From contig JBCNJP010000010.1 in NCBI GenBank assembly GCA_039602395.1, positions 89,312,000-89,375,999 on the forward strand: a stretch of 64,000 nt of DNA. Reading direction: 5' to 3'. Under the pieces are notes generated by a model. The model was not told the origin of the DNA. It saw only the letters and a program-made list of their open reading frames with translations, and ran no database searches. A program made the position numbers and the translations under genes. Below are positions 1 through 11,500 of the stretch, piece by piece. This DNA comes from Deinandra increscens subsp. villosa. Lineage: Eukaryota; Streptophyta; Magnoliopsida; Asterales; Asteraceae. Position 1 is the stretch's first letter. Every line of letters starts with the position of its first letter.

Positions 1-352
1 TTCGTGTTAAAGAGAACTAGTAATTGGTCTGTGAGTTCTATCTTCTTAACTGTGTGAACCTGAGTGTGTTTCTCTCTCTAGAACTGTAACTCTTTGTGAA
101 TCAATAAAGCAAAGCTTTATTTACTTCGTTGTTTATCGATTAACCGAATCATGCAGTAGTTAGATCCATCCAGGTACTTACAAAATTTTCTAGTCATAGA
201 ATTAACAACATCGATTATAAGTATTTAACTACTTACCGGGTCACACAATCGAGCTTGGAACCGAACACCCCCTTCATACCATGAGCTCTAGGTTTGAGTT
301 CAAGTGCCCCCACGACAATTGAATCACTCAAACCATGGCTCTGATACCAACT
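1..352 (-). mobile_element. 5' leader of a minus-strand Gypsy element, cut by window edge
   Basis: This stretch lies directly downstream (in minus-strand sense) of the LTR at 353-2471 and contains its primer-binding site. It has no open reading frame and is read as the untranslated leader before gag. The rest of the element would lie left of position 1, so whether it is complete cannot be judged here. Confidence 0.65.
337..349 (-). promoter_or_regulatory. Primer-binding site, initiator tRNA-Met type
   Basis: On the minus strand the sequence reads TGGTATCAGAGCC, the usual plant LTR-retrotransposon primer site complementary to the 3' end of initiator tRNA-Met. It begins 3 nt after the LTR end at 353, which fixes the orientation of the element as minus strand and marks 353-2471 as its 5' LTR. 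Confidence 0.8.
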
Positions 353-2471
353 TGTAACACCCCACCCGTCATAAATGCCAGTTTAATATCATGAAAAATA
401 CGGGTTGAAAAATTTCATTTAAACCACATGCCAAGACCAAGTATCACCCCTAGTTACAAAATCATTCAACATCTAGTTTTTGTTGTTTATCAGAGTAGCA
501 TCAAGTTTTAACATGTTATAACATTCACAAAACATCCACATATATCAACAATAAGTGTTCAGTCCTCCAAAAGTCCTTCTACTCGATCATGACTCGTCAA
601 CCTGCTTGTCACCTATCATTAGTGGCATACAACCAATTACTCAGCATTAACCAACTCAAATTAAGCAAACAAACATTCAAAACGAATTCGGGTTGTAGGC
701 GTATCGCCTACAACTTCAGAACGCAGTACGCGATACACCTAATAAATCACGCGTATTGCTTACTGGAAGTTCTGATCCAAGAGATACGCTTAGAACAGAA
801 ATTCCACCGATCAAGTTAAAATTATGCAGGTTGGGGCTTAGCCAATTTATCCAACTTTTCCAAGATTTCCTCCATCTTTCTCCATCTCATTTCAAATCAA
901 CCAAACTTGTTCTTCCCTGCATTCTAAGGACACTTTCAAGCACAAATACACAACTTTGGTCATACTATGAATTCACACATAAAATTTGTATCATACCTAT
1001 GCGGAAGTCAACCCGTGACCCGTTAAGCCTCCAACCCATGCTAATTCTTACTTTCAACCAACTAATAGTTCAAATTTAACATCTTTACACATACACATTA
1101 CTCATGTGAAGCTATACTACTCAAATATGCATATAAGCACAATTTACCATCTAATTAACTATCATGAATTTAGCTAGTTTCATCCATCCCTTGACACAAG
1201 TTTCCTTATATCAAGTTAACACACTCACCCGAAGGTGCAATTGTTACTTTTGGTTATTGCTAACCTCTTCCTAATCCAAGATCACTTGGAATTTCCAACA
1301 CTCACACTTAACCCATACGGGTACAATCAATAGTGGGTCAAAGACTCTACTTGCATCTTTACTTCAACCATAAACATAAACCAAAGCATAACGCTATCAT
1401 GACTTAAAACCATTTTATGCTAGTACTTGTACTAACTCATGTATTTCATAATACATTCCTATAACAGTCAATATACTTCTTGTGTTACCTTGCTAGTCAA
1501 ACCTTATCCTTTCCTTCACGATGCTTGGTTGAGCTTTCACCCGCTTCTCCACCTAAATCATTTGATCACAAAGATTACTCAATTACCAAGTATCATTCAC
1601 ATCCTTCAATATCCGATATCACCACGTGGTATGAATTTAGACATCTAGCCAAAGTTCTACACTTATTTAGACATTTCATCAAACACCTAATGTGCATAAT
1701 TCAAATTCCTACCACTATCATGTATTAGAACTCCCAATCCAACCTCATATGATGCGAACACATAGACAAAAATCTGCATTACTTTCACAATTTCAAACAT
1801 ATACAAGCATATAGGAATCAAAACAACCTCCAAACTCCCAACCGTATGCGCAATTCGATTTTCATATGATGGGTTAAACCCCCATTACCAATTTCTATCC
1901 AAAACTTCAATCCTAAATACATGCAACTGCAATTTCTACAACTATCAGACATATAAACATACAACAAACCTAATTTCTTCATCAATTTCACTTTTACTCA
2001 GGATCGATTAAACCAGCATAACAAGAAATCACCTACCCGAGCACAATTCCAGACTGGTATGACGCAAAAAATTAAGTTCTAGAGGACTCCCCAAGCTCCA
2101 AATCACCTTACTCCTTAATAATTACACCCCCACACTCTCAATTGATGAATTTTAGCAAGAACCAAGCATTCACTCTCTTCTCTCCCTCTGGTCACGTACA
2201 AGATTATGACTGGGATAAAACCCTAGACTAATTATTCTTCTAATAATTTATTTTACAACCTGCCCCCTTCAAGTTTTAAAATTTATTCACTAGACCAAAA
2301 TTGGTAATTTACCCATCTAGTCCTTCAACTTCCTCCTAACTCATTAGTCATCCAAGAATTAGCTTAGTAACTAATACTAACTATGTCGGGTTTTATTTAA
2401 TAATCTAATTTACCCGACCCGCAACCAACATGAAATACAATATTAAATTAAATAAATTTTGGGTTGTTACA
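353..2471 (-). mobile_element. Gypsy 5' LTR (same family as 19992-22108)
   Basis: The 2119-bp segment begins TGTAACACCC and ends GGGTTGTTACA in plus orientation, so on the minus strand it is a TG...CA LTR. It matches the reverse complement of 19992-22108 over its full length, including two out-of-frame shadow ORFs at equivalent positions. The PBS next to 353 identifies it as a 5' LTR. Inside, near 690-790, lies a cluster of short inverted repeats centred on GCGTATCGC, also present in the other copy. No coding content. Confidence 0.85.
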
Positions 2472-4014
2472 AGTGAGCTTCACTTAGACCATTCTAATCG
2501 GTAAAAAGGACCTACAAAATTGATGGACCAAAATATCAAAATCGAATTAACAAAATCGATGAACCAAAATAGCTTGAACAAAATCAAAATGTCTAACAAA
2601 TTCGATTGGACCAAAATTGATTGAACACGAAGTGTTATGTCGTGGATTGCAATTGATGTAACCTAATATGACGATAAAAATATTAAATATGGTGTTGAGA
2701 AACCAGTCTACGTGTCTCACTTGGTCAAACCATAAACCACTTTCATTTGAGTAGTTTAGGATGATGTTTATTTGCAGCCACGTTTTATTTCATGTATGCA
2801 TGCTTCCTAGACTTTAGGAACATGTTGTTTCTTGTTTGCATATTTATGTTTGTCATGTTTGGAAATGAAGGAAGATAAGAAATTGAATCAAAGTTTAATT
2901 TTAGTCTCTAATCTCTCTTATCTGTAATTTGGAGTCTAACCCACCTAATGAGTAACTTGGGAGCTAGCCATCTCGAACTGGCCTATAACAACCGAACTGC
3001 AAAATCCTCGATTAAACCTAGATTACAGATGGAGATTAAATCAGGATTGCAAATGGCGATTAAACTTGGTACGTTGCTATTGCCGTTGTGAACATGGAAC
3101 TTGGTCGTCGAGAAGGTTGGACTAGAAAAAACGATCATCGAGGATAGAATCTGACCGACGAGAAGATTGGATTGCAGATGACATTATGCCGTTTGGGTCT
3201 ATCACACATGTATGTGTTTTTTATAGAAATTAAAACGATAAATAAGTAATCTTACGTGAAAAAGAAATATTTATAATAAATCTTTAAGTTTGGATAAATA
3301 TATATTAAAAGACTTGATAGAAAGATATAGAGTTAATTACTATTTGCGTCCCTGAGATTATACAATTTTAACTACTTGAGTCCAAATTTTAGATTATTAA
3401 CAAATATTGTCTGAGGTTTGCATTTTGTTGCCATCTAAATCCTTCTAACTAAGAGGGTTAGATTTTCTGTTAAATGAAAGGGTATTTCAGTAATTTTATA
3501 GATACGGGAATAGTTTCGTAAAGTATTAAAGTCATGAAACTATTTTGTAATTTTCTTAAATAGATTTTTTGTAATTTCTTAAATAGATAGAATTATAAGC
3601 AAATTAAACCCCATTTCTTTTTCCTTGGATGTTTTCTCTCTCTCTCCTTGTCACCACCATCCCCACCACCAACTACCACCAACACCGACTACCACTAACA
3701 CCTTTCGACCACCCACCACCACCTTTACGCGATCTCTCCCCCACCGTTTCCAACCACCATCACTGCCTACCACCACCCTCTCACCATCTTCATCTTTTTA
3801 ACCACATATCCACACACCATCACCAATCAAGAAACCCCTTCACTTCATTCATACCAATCACTATCACCATCGGATCCGGCGACGCCTATTTCGTGGTCTC
3901 AAGTTGTTTCAAGCTCAAAACCTCCGCTGATTGTCTCCGCTGCTCCAAGTCGGACCGCATCCCTTAACCACCATCAACGTCACCCTAAACCTCCTACCAA
4001 GCTTCCTCACATTC
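2472..4014. other. Intergenic DNA without recognisable gene
   Basis: AT-rich non-coding sequence. A run with recurring ACCAAAAT/AAAATCGA words occupies about 2510-2630. The segment around 3340-3490 has the look of a dispersed repeat but I could not assign it. From 3629 to about 4010 it becomes CCACCA/CT-rich; an uninterrupted frame there (3629-3967) has proline/histidine-rich low-complexity composition and no domain, so I do not call it a gene. Confidence 0.5.
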
Positions 4015-6384
4015 TGTAACACGTTGGTTTAAATGGGAAAACGAGGTAAAATTTTTGCACAAGAAAAAGAAAGAAAGAAAAAGGTTTGGCGGCCGAGCCG
4101 GACCATCTGCCCTTGTTTTGGGCCAGACGGTCCGCTTAGACCAGGTACCCACCGTTTCGGGTGCGGCCCCACCGGGTCAGATCCATGTGTTTTTCTGATA
4201 GGAGAAGCGGGCCGTCTGGAGGCCATATGCACCATAGACGATCCACTTGTCGACAATACGATATAAACTAGAAGCAAAAGCAAATCTGCTCATTTGTGCA
4301 CTCTTCATCCGTTCTAAACACTCTCACTCACTGTTCTTGAGGCCAGCAGATGTTCTTGAGGATCCAGAGCTCAATCCACTTGAACATTCAAGCCTACATC
4401 ATATGTAAGCCTCCTTACCTTTGAATATCACATCCAGAAGTGTTTCTTGGTTTATAGAAACTGATTTCATGAGATTTGGATGTTACAAAGGCCTTGCATG
4501 AATCATCAAAGCTGAGCTCAAGTTTCTAGGAGTGTTGTTGAGTTCAATCAAGGTATAGATACTTGATTATGAACTAGAAAGCCATTTTTAGAGTTAATGG
4601 TGGTGGTTATTGTTGTTAATCATCTTTAGATCTTTCATGTAGCCTTGGATTGAGCCGCTAGAGGCATTAGAAGATCTGGACAGAAAGGTTAGAGGCAAAG
4701 GATCGGGGGTACATGCTTTGTAGCTAGAGGTACAATCATTATTATGCATACATGTCTAATTTCTATAATTAGCAAGTTAAGAACCCGGGTTAATGACATC
4801 AGATTCACCTCAATACCTATAGAGGTCTGAAATGAGGATTAGAGTCAGTTATGATGGAAACCCAACTATTGGGTTCAAGTTGTGTAGCTCAACGTACAAG
4901 TTCTTAATGCATATAAAAGATCTCCATTTATAGTAAGTTATTATGGGTCGGTTTTGGGTTAATCAGTGTTTACAGAAGGTTTATATGACCTTAAAGTTTA
5001 CTTATAAACTGACATGGTTAAAACCTGACAAAAATCAAGCCTAAGAAATGGAAGCTGGTCAAAATTCACAAAACGATAAAACCGTCGATACAGACCGTCT
5101 GCATACATGCTGACACATACGGTCCGTCTGCGGCTTCTGTCAGAAACAAAATGTTGCTCGGCCGGACAGTCTACATGTGTACATGCAGGATTGACAGTCC
5201 GCTTCGACCATGGAGCATAAAAGGATAATTTCTACAGTTTGTTGTTGAACCGGAATTTGACATATGTTTACCATAAAAATCATGAGGGTTGGGTTGGGAT
5301 TTGATTACCATAGATTGGTTAGTTCCCAAAAGGAAACCTGATAGTCTTCCTCGTGTGGTCAAATGGTTAACAATTAAATTACCGGGTAACCTTACACTCA
5401 CCCGAGAGATGGTCTATATCTAGTTTTACTATTTATAGATACAAATAGTAATGGTACCTATAACTGTTTAGGTACTGAAAACAGGTAGCTTGAATGTGGG
5501 ATTAAGCTGCAACCACCCATGAAGTGTCTACTATTGAGTTATATATAACTGTGCGTACCGTTAGCTTACCCTATTTTAACTTATGTTTTTGGGGTTGCAT
5601 TATGAGTTATGTCAAAATGTTTTATTGATAATATTGTGTTGTACGTTTAAACTGCTTGGTCATTATTTGCTGCATAATATTTGTATCCCATGGGGAATTA
5701 CTCAGGTGATTAGGATTATCGGTTGATAAGCTAGAGGCATATATTTGAACTTCATAGCTAACAGGAATGAGACACATATGTCTCATATCTACCCGAAAAT
5801 TTGAATATTAATTTATTTAGATGGATATATCGTATATATTTGGAACATGAAGGGGGTACAAGGGCACACACTTGTGCTTTCTTGGATTGTTGACTTGACC
5901 CATAAGCATGACCATTATTTGAAATTGGCACATGTGTTATGAAAACTAATACAGAGAATCACTAGTTACGACTCACCAACAACTTAGGTTGTTGACATAT
6001 TTTAGCTCACGTTGCATGTAAATAAGCAGGCGGGCCCATATAGGGGCAGCACAAGAGGTGAGAGATTGTGGTTAGCTAAGGTTGAATTTCTTCTGCTAAC
6101 ATATTCAGAGAACTTTTACTGTTTATATTATGTTTCCTTGTAATAATCTTTCAGCTTGATTCACACTCTTTAAGACAAGTCTTAGGGTTGTTTGGGACCT
6201 ACCGGATATGTATTAATTGTGGGTATTTATTTTGATCTATACAGTATGGGTTGTAGATATCCATGAGAGGATTGTCTGTCTGTGTGTGTTATTATTTACA
6301 TGTTTGTTGCTTCCGCGAGATCTGATACAAATGGTCTGTCCCACACTCTCCTTGCACCTGACAGGGTGCGGCGGGGGTGTGACA
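4015..6384 (+). mobile_element. Solo LTR of a Gypsy-type retrotransposon
   Basis: The 2370-bp segment begins TGTAACACG and ends GGGTGTGACA and is flanked by the perfect 5-bp target-site duplication CATTC (4010-4014 and 6385-6389). No internal coding region and no PBS is present, which is the signature of a solo LTR left by recombination between two LTRs. A TATA-like ATATAAA sits at about 4260, just downstream of G+C-rich inverted repeats (4095-4240, e.g. GGACC.../GGTCC), and is a candidate U3 promoter. The 77-84 residue frames at 4029-4283 are chance frames in this G+C-rich patch. Confidence 0.85.
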
Positions 6385-6448
6385 CATTCACACCAATTAA
6401 CCTAATTACGTACTCACTAAACCTACATCAGTCGATGTCGTTTGACGG

Positions 6449-6660
6449 ATCATGATTTTGCCAAGTATATCAGAGCTCAAGAGAGGTGGTATTTGTTTTT
6501 TATTCCCGCTTCTTCTGTTCCTGAAAACAAGCGAAACCCGAGACGGGAAAATTCAGAGAAGTCCTTGAAGATTAAGACGGTGATGGGTGATAAAGTTTTT
6601 TTCTCCGGTGGTGTTGATTTGATATTGTTGGGTTGGGTTGTGGCGAAGAAGAAGGTTCGT
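6449..6660. repeat. Diverged direct repeat, copy 1 (see 7783-8000)
   Basis: About 200 bp here align with 7783-8000 in the same orientation: shared blocks include TCTTCTGTTCC, GAAGATTAAG and GGTGTTGATTTGAT variants. The two copies bracket the 14-3-3 pseudogene. A frame runs through copy 1 and into the pseudogene (6442-6930), but the upstream half matches no protein family I recognise. The origin of the repeat is unknown. Confidence 0.55.
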
Positions 6661-6792
6661 TGTGAACTTTGTTTACATTTCAATTGTTTTGGATCATTAC
6701 CTGTGAACTTTGTTTACATTTCAATTGTAGCAAGGAATCATAATTTGAAGTTTGATCTTGCATTTACGTTTGTTATTGGTTTTCGTGTAGAA

Positions 6793-7725
6793 ATGGTGGA
6801 TGCTACGAAGAAGATAACAAAGTTGGATGTTGAACTGACTATTAAGGAGAGGAACTTACTGTCAGTTGGGTACAAGAATGTGGTTGGCTCACGTAGAGCG
6901 TCATGGATAATATTGTCTTCAATTGAGTAGAAAGAGGAATCAGAGCCTCAGAGGCAACGAAGTGAACGTAAAACAGAATAAGGAATATAGCGGAAGGTTG
7001 AAAGAGAACTGTCTGACATTTGTAATGATATCATGGCTGTGATTGATGAGCATCTAATTCCATCTTCTTCTGTTGGTGAAGCCGCTGTTTTCTACTACAA
7101 AATGTGAGTATGTTTACGCATATGGAAATATTACAAATGTCAATGAATGATATTGTCCAATTAGTTGGGTTTAATATAGGATTGCTTGCTTTCCTGGTAC
7201 GCCCTACTTACAGTGTGCGCATATAATGTATATATGCTTATGGGTCCTTGTGGGCAAAAGTGAAATTTCACTAATTTTAACGTTATCTTACTAATTTCAT
7301 GAAAATAACGTTAATAATGATAGATGATTAATCATGCATCATGTGGTGGAGTTGGTAGCCATTAAACAATGGGTACATGTACCAATCGGTCTATATCCCG
7401 ATTTGCTGAGTGTTATGTGCCTTATGTCCATGGCTTAATGCAAAACTACGAAGCCGAGGGTCTCGCTGGAAGCCGCCTCTCTATTCATATGGGGTAGAGG
7501 TAAGACTGTCTACATCTTACCCTCCTCAGACCCTATCATAGCTTTGTTATTTATTGGTGGGACTTACTAAGTATGATGATGATATTGATTGCTTGTTTGC
7601 TCGATGAAGCCATCTCAGATCTTGATTCAATGAGTGATGAACCATACAAAGATAACACTTTAATTATGTTGCTCCTAAGGGACAACCTCACTTTGTGGAC
7701 TTAAGATATTCCCAAGGATAGAAAT
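6793..7725 (+). pseudogene. 14-3-3 protein pseudogene (two exon fragments)
   Basis: The translation at 6793-6927 reads like the N-terminal helices of plant 14-3-3 proteins (MVDATKKITKLDVELTIKER, then NLLSVGYKNV and RRASW...SSIE). It meets an in-frame TAG where the family continues, then resumes as KEESE and VERELSDICNDIMAVIDEHL with further stops, ending at FYYKM before a GTGAGT donor-like site (~7102). A second fragment at about 7602-7710 reads EAISDLDSMSDEPYKDNT and LLRDNLTLWT, the conserved C-terminal helices. The central exons with the phosphopeptide-binding residues are absent and a SINE lies between the fragments. 14-3-3 proteins bind phosphorylated clients in the cytosol and nucleus; this copy cannot encode one. 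Confidence 0.8.
7330..7580 (+). mobile_element. SINE (tRNA-derived, Au/TS-like family)
   Basis: The block GAAGCCGCCTCTCTATTC, GGGGTAGAGGTAAGACTGTC and TACATCTTACCCTCCTCAGA followed by GTGGGACTTACTAAGTATGA and a short TGATGATGA tail is the body of a very widespread plant SINE-type repeat. The 3' end is clear at about 7575-7580. The 5' end is uncertain, and flanking target duplications were not identified. It lies between the two 14-3-3 pseudogene fragments. Confidence 0.6.
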
Positions 7726-7782
7726 GTTTTCTATAGTAATATTTGATTTAGTCTCCTTTGGCTATATACTTTGATTCAATTT

Positions 7783-8000
7783 AATTTTGTGAAGTAAATC
7801 GGAGTTAAGAGATATGGTATTTATATTTTGATTCCCGATTCTTCTGTTCCCGAAAACAAACAAACCCGGGGGTAAGAAAATACGAAGAAGTATTTGAAGA
7901 TTAAGTCGATGATGAGTGATGAAGTTTCCGTCTCTGGTGGCGTTGATTTGATGTTTGATGTTGTAGGATCGGGTTGTGGCGGAGAAGAAAGTTAGGCGAA
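7783..8000. repeat. Diverged direct repeat, copy 2 (see 6449-6660)
   Basis: Second copy of the ~200-bp unit, downstream of the pseudogene. Similarity to copy 1 spans the TCTTCTGTTCCCGAAAACAA segment through the GGTGGCGTTGATTTGAT segment, with many substitutions and small indels. It lies about 570 bp upstream of the FVE start codon and may contribute to that gene's distal promoter. Confidence 0.55.
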
Positions 8001-8389
8001 AAAATTTCGCCGAAGTGTTGATGGTGGAAATTGGCGACCTCCGCTTCAGAGCAAAAATGAAGAACAATAATTATATAAACTACATAATACAACAACAAAA
8101 ACAACATACCCAGTAAAAATTCCACCTAAGTATATAAACTACATAATAGCCCCTTAAAAAGAATAGAGTTGTTAAATTATTTATGAAATTTTACATAAGT
8201 AATCCTTATATGTAATTGACTGAAATGCAAAAAAATCAACCCCGATAGTCTCATAGACTCAGTTGACAGCGAAATACAAATCTCATTTAATTTAAACTTA
8301 AATAGTTAAAACTATCTAACCTTAAAAAAAACAAATAGTAATTAACTCAAAAATATATTTAAATTTCTCTAATATTAACATTTTCTTTC

Positions 8390-8570
8390 CCCTTCCTTCA
8401 TTTTCTCTTCTTAATCCATTTGTGAAAAATTGTATCATTGATTTTGTACGTAGGCAGGTAGGTCCCTCTGCTCTCATGGCGTTTTAGAAGAGAGAGAGAA
8501 ACAGGGTTTTAGAGAGAGAAAAGCCACTCAAGGGTTTTCTTCTTATACCTCCACAGAACCCAAACATTCA
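8390..8570 (+). promoter_or_regulatory. Core promoter / 5' UTR of the FVE-like gene
   Basis: CT-rich DNA (8385-8420) is followed by GA-repeat sequence (8488-8521) and two AGGGTTTT words (8503 and 8531), which resemble GAGA elements and telo-box-like motifs common in promoters and leaders of plant housekeeping genes. A minimal upstream ORF, ATG GCG TTT TAG (8476-8487), would lie in the leader if transcription starts upstream of it. The transcription start is not determined. Confidence 0.45.
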
Positions 8571-11500
8571 ATGGAAGAATCAGCAGCTCCCTCCCCATTG
8601 TCGCAGCCTAAAAAGCGAGGAAGACCAAAGGGCTCCAAAAAGCTCCCCACCGCCGACGACATCGAAATCTCCCCTCCCAAAATGAAAGACAGACTCACGG
8701 CCGCCGGAAACAAAAAGGCCGCCGTCGTCGACGACAAGTACCGCAACTGGAAGTCCGTCGTCCCCATTCTCTACGACTGGCTTGCGAATCACAACCTCGT
8801 CTGGCCTTCTCTCTCCTGCCGGTATGCGATTTGTTCCTTCGTTCGTTAAACCCTAATTAATCGATTTAAGCGCCTTTTAGTTACGATCTGGCAGCGCAAC
8901 CCTAGATTGTTCATTTTGAGGATCGATTGTTTGTATATGCGTACTTACAAACTGTGAAATGGTTAATTCTCATGCGTGTGATCAACAGGTGGGGCCCGCT
9001 TTTGGACCAATCGAAGCATAAGAACAGGCAGCGTTTGTATCTTTCGGAACAGGCAAGAAGCTGTCTCGTTTATCTGTCTCTGGTTTATTCAGTTGGTTGT
9101 TCGTTGTGATTAGGCCTCTGAGTTCGCGAGCAGTGTCCTCGAGCCCGAGCTCGGTCTCGGTTTTGAGCCGGAGCCGAAAACTTGAGCTCGGGCTCTAACC
9201 GAGTTGGCTCGGTTATTTGAGTTATAAAATGGTAAAAGTTGTCGTTAATGGGCGAGCCCAACTTTGGCTCGAGTACGGGCTTGTTTACGAACCGAGCCAG
9301 CTCAGCCTGGTTCGGTTACAAACTGAGAAAAGTTTTTTCAAGATTTTTCCAAGTGAGCTTGAGCTCGGCTAGGAAACTCGGATTGTATACCGAGCTGGGA
9401 ACTTGAGCTTGAGCTCTAACCTAGTTGGCTAAGTTTGATTTTAAGAACTTAAAAGAAAGAAAATATCTTTTATTTGATCTATAAAATTTTAAAATTTGTG
9501 GTTGATTTAAATGGACGAGCCAAAGTGCTCGAGCACGGCTTGTTTACAAACCGAGAAAATTTCGAGCAAGATTTTTCCGAGCGAGCTCCTAGCCGTGAGC
9601 TTTTTGGACAGTCCTGGTTGTGATTATTATGATTAATGGTCCCAAAATGAACCTTTTGCTTTGTTACATTAAACTATGTTATGAAATAATTAGGATGTAT
9701 ATGATCTAAGGTCTGTTTTCTGGTTTGTAATCATACATGACGAAACTAATTGTGACGCCAATGTTAAAGTCGTAGAGATGTAGTGTTTGTTTCTATGTAA
9801 TAGTCAATGACTGATATTTTGAAGCTATTTGCTTCTGTTTCAGACTGATGGCAGTGTTCCAAATACACTGCTTATAGCAAATTGTGAAGTAGTGAAGCCA
9901 AAAGTTGCTGCAGCTGAACACATATCTCAGGTAAATAATTGTTTTCCTCATCTGTTTTACTGTTCTGATTAACACCTATGTGGTTTCTTGGTATTTCAGT
10001 TTAACGAGGAAGCCCGCTCTCCATTTGTAAAGAAGTACAAGACTATACTTCATCCTGGAGAGGTAAGAATCTTACATGAGTGGAATCACTAATCACTGAT
10101 TTTCAGTGAGTTGATCTCTTTTTGAATTTTGTGGTTAATTTAGTATACTTATCTAGGGAGAGGATCATTTGAGAACCAATTGGGTTTGAGAACTTTTGAG
10201 AACCATTCTGAGCCACAAGTTATATATAAGGAAACCTCCTCATGAATTTGAATGCTTCCCCCCTGAAAATTAGTGGCTCAGAATGGTTCTCAAAAGTTCT
10301 TAAAGAAAAAAGTTCTCATTTGAACCTAACCCTACTTATCTATAGTTTGTTGATAATCATTTGACAGGTGAACAGAATCAGGGAACTGCCACAAAACAAG
10401 AACATAATTGCTACACATACTGACTGCCCTGAGGTTACTAAATGATTATCCTTGCATGTTATTATTACATTTTAAAGTTTTATGTGAACTTGTTCTTACA
10501 CGTTCATTGAGTCAGGTTCTTATTTGGGATATCGAAGCACAACCTAATCGTCATGCTGTTCTTGGAGCTTCTGAATCTCATGCTGATCTGGTGTGTCCAT
10601 CTTTCACTTTTGAGATTTTTCCTTTTTTCCAGTTATATGCATCGACTTGTTTCAAAAACCTTATTAGTTACAATCAATCATACAAAATCTTTTCGCCTTG
10701 ACTAATTTAATGAGCCTGAGATTGGGTTAAGGTTTATTGTCAAGGATATTAAATTTATCTTGGATCTGGTTACTGTTATGACAATGATTTAACAATATCT
10801 TGTTTAGTGTTAGAAATGTTTAGTTGTTATTATTGGAATAACAGTTACTATTTATCTTTCTTGTTAAAGATTACTATATACAGTGATGCGGATGCCTTTA
10901 TAGTCATTAATTATTAGAATTGTTGAATCTGAAACACTTACTAATGATTGGTCAAATAGCCACAAGAAAACTCTGGCTGTTCTCTAGCTATTTTTTTTTC
11001 TAGCCCCTAAGCAAATATACAAGGTTAATATTCTTTTGGTTGATCAGTAATTTGAGCCCAGATGTTTGATTGTGTGGCAGTTGGATTATCATATAACAAA
11101 TGTTTCTTTTTCTTTTTGGCAGGTGCTTACAGGACATGCTGACAATGCAGAGTTTGCTCTTGCAATGTGCCCAACTGAACCTTACGTACTCTCTGGAGGT
11201 TAGAAGACTGTAGCTTATATGTACACTGTATATCTAGGCTATCTGAGCATTTAAAAGTTTCATTAAGTGCACCTAACTATTTCAATATTAGAGGCTACCT
11301 GTGTGTGAATTTGTTTTCTTTTATACTGGATTCCAAAGATCTAGGTTGTAAAAATGACAATAATGACTATGAAACAAACCAACTCTTGATTGATTCTCAA
11401 AACACATTTGAGTAGATTTAGGGGTATTTTTACCATTTCACAACTCTAGAAGTGAGAAGCTTTAATTTTAGGGGCTTTATGTCATTTAACAGTTGGCAAT

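Noticed and set aside
1480..1728. 82-codon frame conserved between the LTRs at 353-2471 and 19992-22108
   Set aside because: Conserved because the LTRs are copies; lies antisense to the element and has no recognisable domain or start context.
3629..3967. 112-codon frame, Pro/His-rich
   Set aside because: Low-complexity CCACCA/CT repeat sequence, no domain, no splice or promoter context.
4029..4283. Overlapping frames on both strands in G+C-rich patch
   Set aside because: Both lie inside a solo LTR with defined TSD; open only because the patch is G+C-rich.
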